DNA from: Hygrophila difformis
Lineage: Eukaryota; Streptophyta; Magnoliopsida; Lamiales; Acanthaceae
Direction of reading: 5' to 3'
DNA: 64,000 nt
Assembly (NCBI GenBank): GCA_030278955.1
Contig: JAOANR010000003.1
Span: 49,324,902-49,388,901, forward strand
Shown in pieces: positions 46,772 through 58,656 of this stretch. Each line of letters begins with the position of its first letter. Positions within the stretch are counted from its first letter, which is position 1. The position numbers and the translations under genes are program-made. The notes below the pieces were generated by a model. The model did no database searches. It saw nothing but the letters and a program-made list of their open reading frames with translations, and was not told where the DNA came from.

Positions 46772-48830
46772 TGATGCACCCTGTGAAACCACATTTAAAT
46801 AAGCTTAAATTATGATAAAATGAACCTAAATTGCATGCATGAGATCCTATTTTACTGCTTTTTAGTGTACATTTCATGTGATGTGTAAATATTAATAAGA
46901 CTGATTAAATTGAGCTTATTTGAGTTCAATTTACCTTGTTTTATGCTTTTTAATAAGACTTTGGCAATTCTAATACATTGCAATGATGTTTCAGGCATTA
47001 AAATGAAGAAAGAAAGATGTTCGGAGGTCGAAGGATGCAAAATTCGGAATTTTCAACACTGGAAGGCTCCAGAATGCGCCACATAGGCATGGCGGCGCAT
47101 AAAAATGCTCTCCAGCGCCATTTTATGCGCCACTTCAACACTTGGGAAAATTTCGGATGGAAGAAGCTTCAGGATGCGCCAGCTCTTCTTGGCGGCGCAC
47201 AAAAAGCCATTCAAGCGCCATTTTTTGCGCCGAGGTCAAATTTTAGGAAATTGTCAGAATGCACCGCTTCTTCTTGGCGGCGCCTGAAACCACCTTGGAG
47301 CGCCACTTTTTGCGCCGTTTTGGAAAATTCGGAAAATCAGCGTATGCGCCAGTGCTCTTTGGTGGCGCCTAAAACCCTCTCCGAGCGCCATTTTTTGCGC
47401 CATCGTCGTGGTTGAGCAGTTTCTTAACCTCCCGAACTCGGTTTTAAACACCGTTTTCTTCATTTCTTCGAGAACCAGACTGAAAAATTCGAAGGAAAAC
47501 ACTCTGAAATCATCTGCAAATGGGAGAAGAAGGCCGGAAACACAAATCCATGCCGGAGGAATGCATCAAGGACACTGTTCTGGGCGTGTTCTTCCTATTC
47601 TAGGTGTTGCCTTTCTTTTTCTTGCTTTGTAATGAATTAAATTTGCCTTTAAAAGTAATCTGCTATCATGTTCTTAATTTGTAGACGGATTTCTGTAATG
47701 TTCGTGTTAGAAGTGTTCTAGAACGGGAGTTCAGAATCACTTTGAAGTACGAATTCATCTTTTATGGAAGTATATAATATGTCGATGCTTTATTCTGAAA
47801 TCTGGAATTCTGATTAATATGTTTTTAATCGATGTTCTGTGTTTAGGAATAAGAATCTGATATTTCTGATCGCTTAAACTGGATAAATTTGTTATAAGGT
47901 TAGATTCTGTATTAGGATTGTATGTCAGATGCCTGCAAATTGATCGAGAATTCATGTTTTCATCAAATCTGTTATCTGAAATGTTAATCTGCTAAGAAAT
48001 ATAATTGATCGATCAATCTGTATAATCTATTTTTAGTAATCTGGCATTAATTCTAATTTATCTGCATTTTAATATTAATTAAATCCAGTTTACCATGTTT
48101 TGCTATTATTTTACCATAATTGTTAAATTATTTACACTGTTCTGCATAATTAAATGTTAGAATTCAATTCTATAAATTCTGCTTTGCTAAATCGGGAGAT
48201 AAAAAGTAGAATTAATATTTTAGTACCGGAATTGGGAATAAATTACATTATAAATGAATTCTGACATGTGCACAATAATTTGGGAAATGAAAAGTGCCTA
48301 TTAATTGCTATAGGAAATTTATAAGCTTGGGAAAGACTCAAATTTAAACCTAGAATAATGATTGCAGAATGTTAGATAACTTAACCAACTTCCATGAAAT
48401 CTGTCTAAGCATAATTTGATTATTGGTAGATTATAATATTTTTAATCTTTATAAAATAATTAATTTTAAGAAATTGATTTTTAGAACATTGGGAAATGTC
48501 AAATTATTACACAATTTCTATTTCATATGAAGATGGCAATATTTAAAATATTACGAGCATCTCCCATTTATATCCTTATTAAATATAATTTTAATTTGCT
48601 TTATTTTAAATTTAATGTCACTATTTTTAATTAAATCACCATTAGAATTAATCAAAATCTTTTCAAATATATTAAATATAATTAATGAACTTAAGAACCA
48701 TTAAAATTTCTCCAGAATGAAATAATATTCTGAAATTCCCTGTGGATTCGACCCGGTATTCACCGGTTTTTATTACTTGATGACAACCATCCGCTTGTGG
48801 TAAAATATGAGTAGTGAAAATCACCCATCA
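46772..48830 (+). mobile_element. Solo LTR, 2059 bp, inserted in the foldback
   Basis: It begins TGATGCACCC and ends TCACCCATCA with a perfect 5-bp duplication GTAAC (46767-46771 and 48831-48835). No internal coding region or second LTR is present. Near its 3' end CCCTGTGGATTCGACCCGG and ACTTGATGACAACC (about 48739-48789) resemble the U5 end of Athila/Tat-type Ty3 LTRs. It arose by LTR-LTR recombination after inserting in the right arm of the foldback. Confidence 0.85.
47070..47405 (+). repeat. GCGCC-rich imperfect tandem array in the solo LTR
   Basis: Four imperfect units of about 75-100 bp are built from ATGCGCCA, CTTGGCGGCGC, AAAAAGCC and GAGCGCCATTTTTTGCGCC blocks. GCGCC and GGCGC alternate, so hairpins are possible. 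The open frame at 47017-47415 across this array is a side effect of the repeats. It resembles in layout, but not in sequence, the TGACG array of the giant solo LTR. Confidence 0.75.
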
Positions 48831-49109
48831 GTAACAAGAAAAAAAAAGCAGGACATAAATAATGATACAGAATGAGTATTATTTAGTTTAATTATATAAA
48901 ATAAAAAAATAATTGAAAAAAACCAAAATAGGCCAGCAGAATGAGTCATTTCCACTTTTAGGCTAGCGCGGCCTGAATTCCAGCCCAATGGCCTAAATTC
49001 AGGCCCGAAATCCTTCTAATGACTCATTTTCCTAAATCAAAATATGGTGGCCCAAAAGTGAAAATGACTGCTTCTGGCGGCCTATTTTAGTTATTATCTC
49101 ATAAAGAAA

Positions 49110-51715
49110 CAGTAGTTTATGCCGTCAAGACCTATTTTTCCGATAAATAGTACTTATAATGGTTTACTTTAACAATTGGTATTTGTAGTGACTTATTTTT
49201 AATACTGAAAATATTAAATTTTGCATGTTTGTTTTAAGGAAGCTGCATTATGCACTTTAAATATGATCATGTGAGTAACTTTAAGAAATTAAACAGCTCA
49301 GCATGGAAAAGTTTCCAAATTTAAAGAATGTGGTAGTACTTCAAATTCGAGTAGGTTTTGGTCCGGACTCCGCATATCCGGAGTGTTCTGGAGATGCCGG
49401 AGTTGTGCTATTCATTTGGTCTTTCGCATATGGTAGTTTATTTGATTAGTTAATTTCCTTTTTAATTTATTAATAATTGAGTGTGTTGTGGGATGTTACA
49501 TTTTTAATTATCCGGCAATTGTGGGAAATTTTTGGAAAGAATAATATTCTTACAAGTGTGCTGGGTCAGTAAGGTTGTCCGAATAATGGAAGATTTTGAG
49601 TATTTTTTTAATTTTTTAGAAGATTGTGTGGGGTTTGTGTTGTCTCATTATCCATTTGACCAAATATTGTCTTATTTTATAGCATCCACTTCTTATTTAT
49701 ATAACACCTTGTCATTGAGAGGAACATAAAATTCTTCACTCCCGAGAACATAAAATTCTTATTTCTATAGCATCCACTTCTTATTTCCATCCGCTTTAGT
49801 TCACAGATCACACACAGCACACATAATATCATCAACATCTAGTGCACATATCACATACGCATAGGGGACAGATCACATACGCATAGGGAATAGAACACTA
49901 CATTCAAATTAGTGAAGCACTTGTATAATTGCAATGATCACAAAGTCTCCCGTCCTAACCATCATACAAAGCAACACACACCAATCACGATTGCCTTCAC
50001 ATTCCATATTCTCATTTTTATACATCATTTTTCCCTTCACCTATTTAATAGCTTTTTCTATCACCCTTCATGAAATTTTCTCGTCAAAGCACAGCGCTGC
50101 AACGAGAATAACATCCCAATAGCTATCAAATATCACATACATAGTGGGGAAATAGCACACTGTTGCAATCAGTTATTCCTCACAGAATATCCTCACCATT
50201 CATGCATTCCAGGAATGCATTAAGCATCCATGCAAAGCTCCCTTGAGTTTCGTCCAATAGCAGTGCCGCACCAAACACGCAGCTCCGTCTATGTTCATTG
50301 AATCCAACAATCAACGCTGCATCCATAATAGTTTATAATCCAACGATAATACCCACAATTATCACATTCCCAAATGTGTTATTGAGTCGTCAATGATCTC
50401 CAAATTTTCTTCACCACCATGTGAATCGTATCCCAAATCTGCGGGTGTTGTATCACCTTCACCGGAATGGTTGTCGGAGAATGCTATTGGACACTCGCTT
50501 CCGTCGCCCAAATCAATAATCAGGGAAATCAGTGATACACCTTCCATTTTTAATAAATGCGCCCGCATGGAATTCCAAACTCTATCTCGACACGTAGCAC
50601 AATATCTTCACAGTCGGAACACATCCGCATATCCGGACAATAAATCATCCGTATAATAACTTAATTGCTTCAAATTATCCTCACTCAATGAAATAAATAC
50701 TCCTTTCTCGCGTTTCTAGTTACATTTTTTTTTTTTGCTCACAACACTTAATAAGGTATGGATAGATTAGTCTTTAAAATATCTGTAAATTAAGAATTTA
50801 CGTGATATAACAATAGTGAATGTAGAATTTTAATTGAGTTATTTACTGATGTGACTTGATTACTTGAATTAAGATTTATAATTGATAAGAGAGTTTAAAA
50901 TTTTAAATAATGTATTTATTGATGTGCTTTGATGATATATTGGTTTCGAAAGACATGGTATGGAAGTTACAATTATTTTTTTTTTTTTAAAAAAATCTTT
51001 TATAGAAATGTAACAAATGAGTTGGGATAACCAAATGAAAACTCTACAGGTGAATTGGACGAATGAAATTATTTTTCTGAATAAAAATGTGTATTTTGTG
51101 AAGGGAATTCCAAAATGTGTATTTTGTGAAGGGAATTCATTGGGGAATATGTGGATGCTTGCGTCAAATATTAAACCGAAGTTTTGGTGATTTGAATCAA
51201 GGTTTATCTTAGGGTGCGAGCAAATCATTTGTCCTGATGTACTGCGGTCTCTCATCACCGTTGATTCACTTTGTAAAACGATAATTAAGATTAACTTGAA
51301 GGTTAAAAAAAAGAAATTTGTCATATTACTTCAAAATATATTTTTGTACATTTCAGCGGATATTTTATTTTTTGGTTGATGGAGAAAGAATTAAATTGGC
51401 TCGCTAAGACTCACCCACAAAAGGTTCAAAGTTTACTATGTATTCAACCAGACAAGTTTGGCATTTTATCTTTGCACAAGGAAATTCGATTATTTATTGT
51501 TTCTTATTTTGGTTGCCTTTTGTTCTCAGCCTACATGCAAATCTAATATATATAATGCATTAATTAATGCTTATATACTCATAACTCTTGGTTAAAATTT
51601 CAACAAGATTTTTCATCATTTGGAACTACGACTATCAATGACTTAACTATTTGATTCACATTAATGTTGTTGTCCAACATCCTAATGCTGAGCTGATTGC
51701 TTGTTTACTTTTCAG
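49110..51715. other. Unassigned AT-rich region
   Basis: No gene or complete element is recognised. A short CAGATCACATACGCATAGGG motif repeats near 49845-49895. Around 50360-50660 the GC content rises and a minus frame is open (50362-50568; it reads DLGDGSECPIAFSDN and similar), but no family comes to mind. It may be a decayed transposon gene. Bases 49360-49425 carry a small CCGGACTCC...GGAGT inverted repeat. Confidence 0.5.
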
Positions 51716-51900
51716 TAGCCTCCTGAAGTATGGGATGGTGGCGTTGGCTTTGTCTCGAAGGAAATGATTCAGGAGCACTGCCCCCAACCTGCATCTGATA
51801 TTCGGATTTTAAGATGCAGACCGGAGCACCACAAATGAACAAAGCCATGGCTGCTCATCTTGATGCCATTGGATACTCCCAGGAGATGCAATTCCAACTT
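51716..51900 (+). pseudogene. NADH-cytochrome b5 reductase, C-terminal fragment
   Basis: After a polypyrimidine tract and CAG acceptor ending at 51715, the frame reads [18 protein letters not shown], then ASDIRILRC. It then shifts, and the next frame gives [14 protein letters not shown] and EMQFQL. These are the last parts of NADH-cytochrome b5 reductase, the FAD enzyme that passes electrons from NADH to cytochrome b5 at the ER or mitochondrial outer membrane. The family's glycine/proline nucleotide-binding motif just after RC is destroyed at the frameshift. The usual C-terminal phenylalanine and stop are replaced by read-through, and the first codon after the acceptor is TAG. No other exon is seen nearby. 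Keeping a splice acceptor argues for a copied genomic piece rather than a retrocopy. Confidence 0.8.
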
Positions 51901-52117
51901 CAACTCAAGTCCTCAGAGGCCATGATCATTTTGTTTCATTTTTGGGGAAATTATTTTCATTTGCATGTTTGTAGTGATAGAATTCCCCAAATTTTACATC
52001 ATTTTTTTTTTTTTATCAGCAGAAACACTGTTAAACTCCGTCACCTTTCCCAATTACTAGTATAATAAATTAGCTTTGTATTGGGCTTTGATTGGCTTGG
52101 CTGCATAGTTGATGTTT

Positions 52118-53460
52118 GGAGAAAAGAACAAATACATCCTTTTTAATTTATCAAAAATCCAAATCAATCATTTTTCTATTTTATTATCAAAACAGTCCGC
52201 TACAAATGCTAATTATATCCAAATCAGTTCCTTGTTCACTAATTATGCTCTAATCGCTGACGTGACAAGGGTTTAAATTTAAACCTGACACGCGGGCGTA
52301 ATATTAGTCATTATTCTTTTATCTTTTGCCAATTCAGTCATAAACTTTTGTTTTGTTTCATTTATTCCTCTACCCAAATCAGTCATTTTTATATTAATTG
52401 GTCCCCAACCTTTCAAATTATTTCATTTCAGGCTCTGAACCTTAATTTTTTTTTATTACTACTAATCCATTTATCAAATACATGCCAACATACTTTCGAA
52501 AATAAAATTAAACATCAAACCTCATACATTAGGTTTGACTGTTATGTTATCGGGTTTTCCAAGTCCCGAGATTTTACGGACTCTCTCTAACCAACCGACC
52601 GTAACCGATGGTTAATTGGTTCTGGTTTCCTTCAGTAACAATTAGCACAATCATACTTTGTTTCCTACCTTAGAACGTAGTAAGATTTGAGTAAATTATT
52701 TAATTTTAATTTTGGTATAAATGATTTAATTTTACTTTTTGAAAGGTTATCGGATGCAGGAAGAATGGACAATAAAATTCAAGCTATTTTTCTAATATTT
52801 TTAATAAAATTTGAATAATATTTTTTGTATTTTTTAATAAAATCAAGGCTTCATGTATCCATAAACTTCCGAAAATTCAAGTTAAATCATTTACTCAAAC
52901 ATTGCTACGTCTTAAGATATGAAACAAAGTAAGATTGTGCTGATTGTTGCTGAAGAAAACCAAAACTAATGAATCATCGGTTGCCGTCGGGTGGTTAGAG
53001 AGAGCCCGTAAAATCCCAGAACTTGGAAGACCTGGTAACAAGGCTGTCAAACCCAATGTATGGGGTTTGGTGTTTAATTTTATTTACAGAAATATGTTGG
53101 ACATTTATTTGATAAATAGATTAGTAATAATAAAAAATTTAAGGTTATGGGCCTGAAATGAAATAATTTGAAAAGTTTGAGGCCAATTAATATAAAATGA
53201 CTGATTTGGTAGATGACTAAATAGAACAAAACAAAAGTTTAGGATTGAATTGGCAAAAGATAAAAGAAAATGGACTAATATTATGCCCACGTGTCAGGTT
53301 CAAATTTAAACCCTTATCACGTCGGCAATTAAAGCATAATTAGTGAACAAATGACTGATTTGAACGTAATCAACATTTGTAGCGAATTATTTTGGTAATA
53401 AAATAAAAAAAAATAACTGATTTGAATTTTTTTAAAAGAACGTATTTGTCATTTTTTCCT
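52118..53460. mobile_element. Mutator-like foldback element, 1.34 kb
   Basis: A perfect 9-bp duplication TTGATGTTT lies at 52109-52117 and 53461-53469. Ends are GGAGAAAAGAACAAATAC and, inward, AGGAAAAAATGACAAATAC. Arms of about 600 bp are inverted copies: GGGTTTAAATTT, TTTATCTTTTGCCAATTCA, AAACTTTTGTTTTG and GTAACC-type blocks pair across a centre near 52780. It shares CACTAATTATGC and CAAATCAGT blocks with the foldback at 11130-12116, so the two belong to one family. It has no coding content. Open frames in the arms (52348-52590, 53105-53290) mirror each other. Confidence 0.9.
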
Positions 53461-53901
53461 TTGATGTTTACCGGTCAAAGCCAAAACGAGCACTTTTTAA
53501 AATTATGCCTTTTTTAGGTCAGGATATGACTCCTAACGTGTACACACATAAGAAAGAAGGTCAACTCACATGAAGTTACACTCAAACAAGCCCAAAGTCT
53601 GATGATAATTTGAGATTTTTGCGTTTTTTGGGGGTGGTCATGGCGTCATGGGTTTATATTATTACATGAGACCCCATTGTGAAACAAACAGTAAGCCATG
53701 GGAACATATTAAAGGTCAGTTCACAACTCAACAAGAAGCATAAGGGGTTAATAATTATTAGGGAAAATTTTTGAATCCAAAAAGTAAAGATGCCATATAC
53801 TATAAAAACAAGCAGTATTGTGAAATCAAATATCTCCACTGTAACAAGGTTATCTTATCAGAAGCAGATAGTCATCTTTTCTCGAATTAATTGACTCAAG
53901 T

Positions 53902-56900
53902 TCAGCCAAATGTCTCAATGAGGAAGCCCTTGTAGATGCTCATAAACTTTGCCACAAATGCTGCAACATAAACATAAAATCATGAGGTTTATAGGTGCAG
54001 AATCAGCTTTCTTATATAAAAAAATGGGAGCATTATTATTTTCAGGGAAGTTATTCACTAACAACTAGATCAATACGCCGCCATAGCCAACATTGTTTTA
54101 AAAAAATTTCATTGCTGGATATCATGCCTTGTGTGTGTATTTAAAGCTCAGTGACCAACTGGCTATAGCACACATAATTGAGAAAAAAACTGAAGCATCT
54201 CAAAATCATGTCCTGGCCAAGGAAAAAAAAAATACGCGATGTAAAGCTACACACACAGGGCACACAGAAAAAGGTTACATAAATAGTTCTGTGCAAAAAT
54301 ATTTGATTAGTTTAAATAAAAGCAGAAGGGATTCTAAGCAAGGGAAAATTTTGTTAAATGTGCAAATAGAAAGCTTCCAATTAGGCAATTGATTGGCTAG
54401 CTTTGAATGTGATGAGTTTGGTTTAATAAACTCCTGAATCTACTTGTTAGGAACACAGATCAGACCATTTAAACACTAGATAATTACAGAAGGATAGTAG
54501 AACTGAGTCGAGTACATTGAATCAATCACATCAAAAATATAAATAAAGAGACAAAAGGTCATGCTGTGGAAAAAAATGATTTGATATTCATCTCACAAGT
54601 TTCAAGGCATACCTTCAAGATGAAATATTGCTTTCTGTCCAAGGCATAACCTGTGTTCCTGGGGAGAAGCAAGGACAATAGACATAAGAAAAAAGAACTC
54701 CGCAATAGCCAACTTCGAAACAGTGCGATGCCTACCATGAATTCTTCAAAAAAAATACGGAAAATGAGAGAAACATTTCTTAAAAACATCAATGATTCAT
54801 ATACAGTGGTGAATGGTCAATGAGAGCCACCATAAACTTACATAGTTTGCAGCCCAGCGAGTGATCTCATGCTTTAGTTCAGAATCTAACTTCTTTAACA
54901 ACTCATAAAGCAACCTCTGAAATAAAAACACAAGATCATTTTTTCTTCAATTTGTTATTCAAACCCTGCACCATACACTCCTTTAACTTGAAGAAAATGA
55001 TGGTGTTTAAAAAAGCACAAAGTTGCTGAACCTTTAAAATGATTTCTGGAGGAATGCAATTCACAAGCAGTTCATATAGTTTTCCTCGGACTTCAAACAA
55101 CCTAAAGAGCATAGATAGAACTTTTCAATCAGGGTTGCCAACCTTTTACCTTTATATCAATGATAATGATGAAAATATCAACAGAAGAATAACCAGAATA
55201 ATATAAGTATGCTGATTCGTAGCCATAAAACCTATTGATAAATGTCTCTGTCATATGTTCAAAAAAGTCAACCTCAATTCCCAAATTAGTTGGATAAAGA
55301 TGTAGATCTATCATAGATCGTTTAGGACTAAAGTGGTACTAAAATGCAGCTGCAATGGCCTATCAAAAAGATAATTCATGCTCTATGTACTTACAACATG
55401 TTTTAGATTACTTGATATAATTCTTATTAACATCATAAATTAAAATAAAAGTATAATACAACCCCAATTATTTTTCCGATTATAAATGTAGCAAAAAACA
55501 ACAAAAAGACTCCAGAATGAGGAAAAGCTCCCCATAGGGGATGCATTGGATGTTATAATGATTTACTAGCAGTATTCTAATAATAATATATGCCATATGA
55601 CACTAAAGTTCCAATGATTAATTTTATGCATAAACAAAGTTTCTTCAGACTCCTTTTTCTCATCTATCTCGAGTTTCGACTTCAATCCATAATGAATAAG
55701 AAGAGCTCAGGTATACATTTCAGAACCATCATACAAGAAAATCAATACAGAGAAACTTAACAAAACACAAATTTTAATCAACAATGGCTCACTAACCTTT
55801 TTGGACTCTGCTCCTTAAATATGCTTGATGCTATTTCTGAAACATATTCCTCCCAATCCATGGGGGGTATTGCTTGATTGGCTGTAAAAGGATACCTGAA
55901 AAAAGAATTACTGAGAATTACCCCAACCAGTAATATAGCATATTCAGGGCATCAAGTAGTATGAGTTCATGCAACATCTACATATAAAATATAGAACAAA
56001 ACTCAACTGTTGGACACGGCAAGTTTCAAATGATAATATTGCCCTCCTTAGGCTTCTATTAGATTGTTGTGCTATTCGATCAGCAAAATCAGATGGAAGT
56101 TGCAATCCTTCTTTCTTGGCAATAAATTCCAATACCTTTACAATCTGGCAGTTGAAAATATAATAAGTACCCAGACAGTGAGGTATATCATAGCAAGCAA
56201 GAGGAAATGCATGGATATTTGGGGGCTCCAATAGGTGACGACACTCAGATATGATCATATGACAAAAAAACAAAAGTGAGTTCTATAAAGGTGATATTAT
56301 GTCCATCTCAAGCTAATAGAGTGGTGAAGAGTACGGAGTACCATACATTAGAGGTTCACCAATAATGCATCAATCATCAATAAAATCCTACACCAGCGAC
56401 CATTGTGGCCCTTCTATGCAGGAAAAGAAAAAATTAAAAAGAAGGCTGACCTCTCCTTCCGGTGGTGCATTTATTCGCATATTCAAACAACGCGAGCGGA
56501 CGGCTTCAGTAACCTTGGAGGAACTGTTACAGCACATGATGATTCGACAGGATGAACTATATTTCTCCATTGTTCTACGGAGAGAGTGTTGGGCTTCTCT
56601 TGAGAGCTTGTCAACCTCATTAAGCACTAGAACTGATATTTCAACATAAAATAGGGTCAGCATAGAAAAACCATAAAGAAAACAGTACAAGATATCAAAA
56701 ATTCGTGGGAACAATAGTACTCCAACACTAAAACTGTTCCTTTCATCATTTCAGCTATTTCAGAAACCTTTCATAAAAAGTGAGAGAAGCACATGGAGAA
56801 GTATAACTAGCATTCAGTTCTCAAAATGAACATATGATAAGATTCTCAGGGTTACCTTTGAAACCTTTCTTCCCTTTTGTGTCAATGGGTCTGTTCTTTG

Positions 56901-57749
56901 CCATTTCCTTGATTACCTCTTGAACCACATATCGGTCCTGAAATCCTGCATCGCTAGGATTCAGTTCGATATGGTATGTGCCTGACAATGTTGTGAGTTC
57001 TAGATCAATTGTTCGAGTCCCAGCCTGGAAACACAAACTCATCGCTGTTAAAGTCAAATTCTCTTAAATAATCCATGCAGATGAACTAGGAGAAGGGAGA
57101 CAAAACTCACATCAACTTTCCAGTTCCTAGTTTCCACTTTCACCTGCAATTCAGCATTTAAATAATCATATTAGATTAACCTTCATCGCCCCTCAATTAG
57201 AATTGCACATATAAATTGCATTGAATAACTATATAGCCAATAGAGGTCACAATTTTCTTTCGTCATCATAGTTGAATACGCTTCCCATCTATTTACAGTA
57301 AACTTCCAAAACATACCATTATCATGTTCTGGAATTACATAATCAGTACACTTGACTGCCACTTCCACGTCTCCCAAATTACAAATTCGTACATTAAACC
57401 AAGAAAAATCAATCCACTCCCAGAATCGGAAAATAACTTCCAAACGTTCACCTTATCAGCACTGGCACCAAACATTTGCCTGAGTAGGGCCATTATTAGG
57501 GTTTTCTTTCCCGACCCAGAGGGCCCATAGAATAGCAAATGAGGGCAATCTTGCTCCGTCACCTGCAATCAGACAAGACAAAGAACATAGGAAACTAAAT
57601 CCGAAATCTTTTCTCTTGAAACTACAAAAAGATAGGGTAAATTTCAATCGCATCAACACACTTACAAGTTTCTTTAGATTTTGGGCGATTTCTTGGTGAA
57701 CTATGACATTGTCTAGGGTTTTGGGACGGTATTTATCCACCCATAACAT
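53902..57749 (-). CDS. RFC3: Replication factor C subunit 3 (RFC3), 354 aa, 11 exons
   Basis: This is a small subunit of the clamp loader that opens PCNA and places it at primer ends in the nucleus. Exons (minus): 57666-57749, 57452-57562, 57111-57143, 56856-57024, 56451-56632, 56008-56144, 55797-55895, 55032-55101, 54842-54916, 54613-54658, 53902-53960. All introns are GT-AG and the joined frame is open for 354 residues, the length of the Arabidopsis RFC3 (EMB2775) protein as I recall it. Start ATG 57747-57749 gives MLWVDKYRPKTLDN, the family's start. Walker A GPSGSGKKT is at 41-49. The Walker B-like box is LVLNEVDKLS (134-143), with NEVD instead of DEAD, as in other RFC3 subunits. The SRC arginine-finger motif is at 179-181 and the collar domain runs from about 240 to ETFG at the end. 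Donors of introns 2, 5, 6 and 8 are weak (GTGAAC, GTCAGC, GTTGAG, GTTCAG). It looks functional. Confidence 0.93.
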
Positions 57750-57841
57750 TTTTTCTTCTTCCACACAGACGCCGAATGTCGGCCAAAAATGGAATCGAAA
57801 GTTATCGTCTTTATTGGGGAGAATTGGAGAAAAGGGAAAGT

Positions 57842-57850
57842 GGCGGGAAA
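57842..57850 (-). promoter_or_regulatory. E2F-type site upstream of RFC3
   Basis: GGCGGGAAA on the plus strand, TTTCCCGCC in the gene's direction, lies about 95 bp upstream of the RFC3 start codon. It matches the E2F/DP consensus that drives S-phase genes. Clamp-loader genes are known E2F targets in plants, so the position makes sense. Binding is inferred. Confidence 0.7.
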
Positions 57851-57879
57851 CGATGAGGTGCTGCGGGCTCAAGGTCCAT

Positions 57880-58437
57880 GGGCTAGGTCCGGGTCGACCC
57901 AGATCCAAGACCCGAACCGAGAGTTTTTTTAGGACGTCCCAGACCCAAGGTATTCTTGGACCCGAATCAGAACCAACCTGTGAAGAACTGAACCTAGACC
58001 CGTGGACCCAAAATATAAATTGTCTGAATTTGATCAGACCCGACCCAAGACCCGGTCATCAATCTGCAAAAAACATGTTTTAATGCAAAACAACAATATG
58101 CTCAATGCTTAATTAATTCAATCGAACACATGTTTTAATTATTTCAAAAAAATATTGGAATAAAGGCCAAAATGGTCCTTTATCTTCGCTAAAAAACTAA
58201 AATAGTCATTTATATTTTATAATACTAAAATAATCCTCTACATATGCATAAAATAGCCAAAATAGTCCTTTTTGTATTATTAAATTGGGCTAGTGGACAT
58301 CCACACTTTTATATTTAACCCTAAACTTTCAAAAACTTTCATTAAGGCCCTAGGAAGGTTTGACTTTGTAAAAAAATGTCATCTTTCAAAACTTAAATAA
58401 TTTTATTGTCCATATGACTTCGGATCCGCATAAAAAT
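57880..58437. other. RFC3 upstream region with GACCC repeats, then AT-rich spacer
   Basis: Bases 57885-58065 hold many short GACCCG/GGACCC/AGACCC repeats. Bases 58150-58290 hold AAAATAGTCCTTTAT-like repeats reminiscent of the foldback arms. A plus open frame at 57703-58083 overlaps the RFC3 first exon in antisense and has no family features. No further gene is visible. Confidence 0.55.
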
Positions 58438-58656
58438 TGGTATCAGAGCCTAGGTTTTATTGAAGAACATATTAATTATATTATTTATAATATTTTATTT
58501 CTTAATGGAGAAGATTTTATTATTTAATGGATTCAATGAATTTGAAACCAACGAGTTATTTCCAAATTTTGGAAATAAAAAATAGAAAATTCCAAAGAAA
58601 TTTCTTGAACTTGTCCATGGGACAAGATATTATCAAAATTAGTTTCTTTCCTAAAA

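Larger units (their letters stand above)
46026..49100. mobile_element. Mutator-like foldback element split by a solo LTR
   Basis: A 9-bp target duplication ATAAAGAAA lies at 46017-46025 and 49101-49109. The ends are GAGGTAATAACTAAAATAGG and, inward from the right, GAGATAATAACTAAAATAGG. Without the solo LTR and its 5-bp duplication the element is about 1.01 kb. It is almost one perfect palindrome: the left arm (46026-46520) pairs with 46530-46771 joined to 48836-49100, and the hinge is CTTAAGTTAC...GTAACTTAAG near 46502-46551. The 9-bp duplication and long inverted arms point to a Mutator-like foldback MITE. It has no coding content. Confidence 0.9.

Noticed and set aside
47017..47415. A 132-codon open frame as a small gene
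   Set aside because: It spans the GCGCC repeat array of a solo LTR, and its openness comes from the repeat.
57703..58083. A plus-strand gene antisense to RFC3 exon 1
   Set aside because: It has no domain, overlaps a conserved exon in antisense and continues into low-complexity GACCC repeats.
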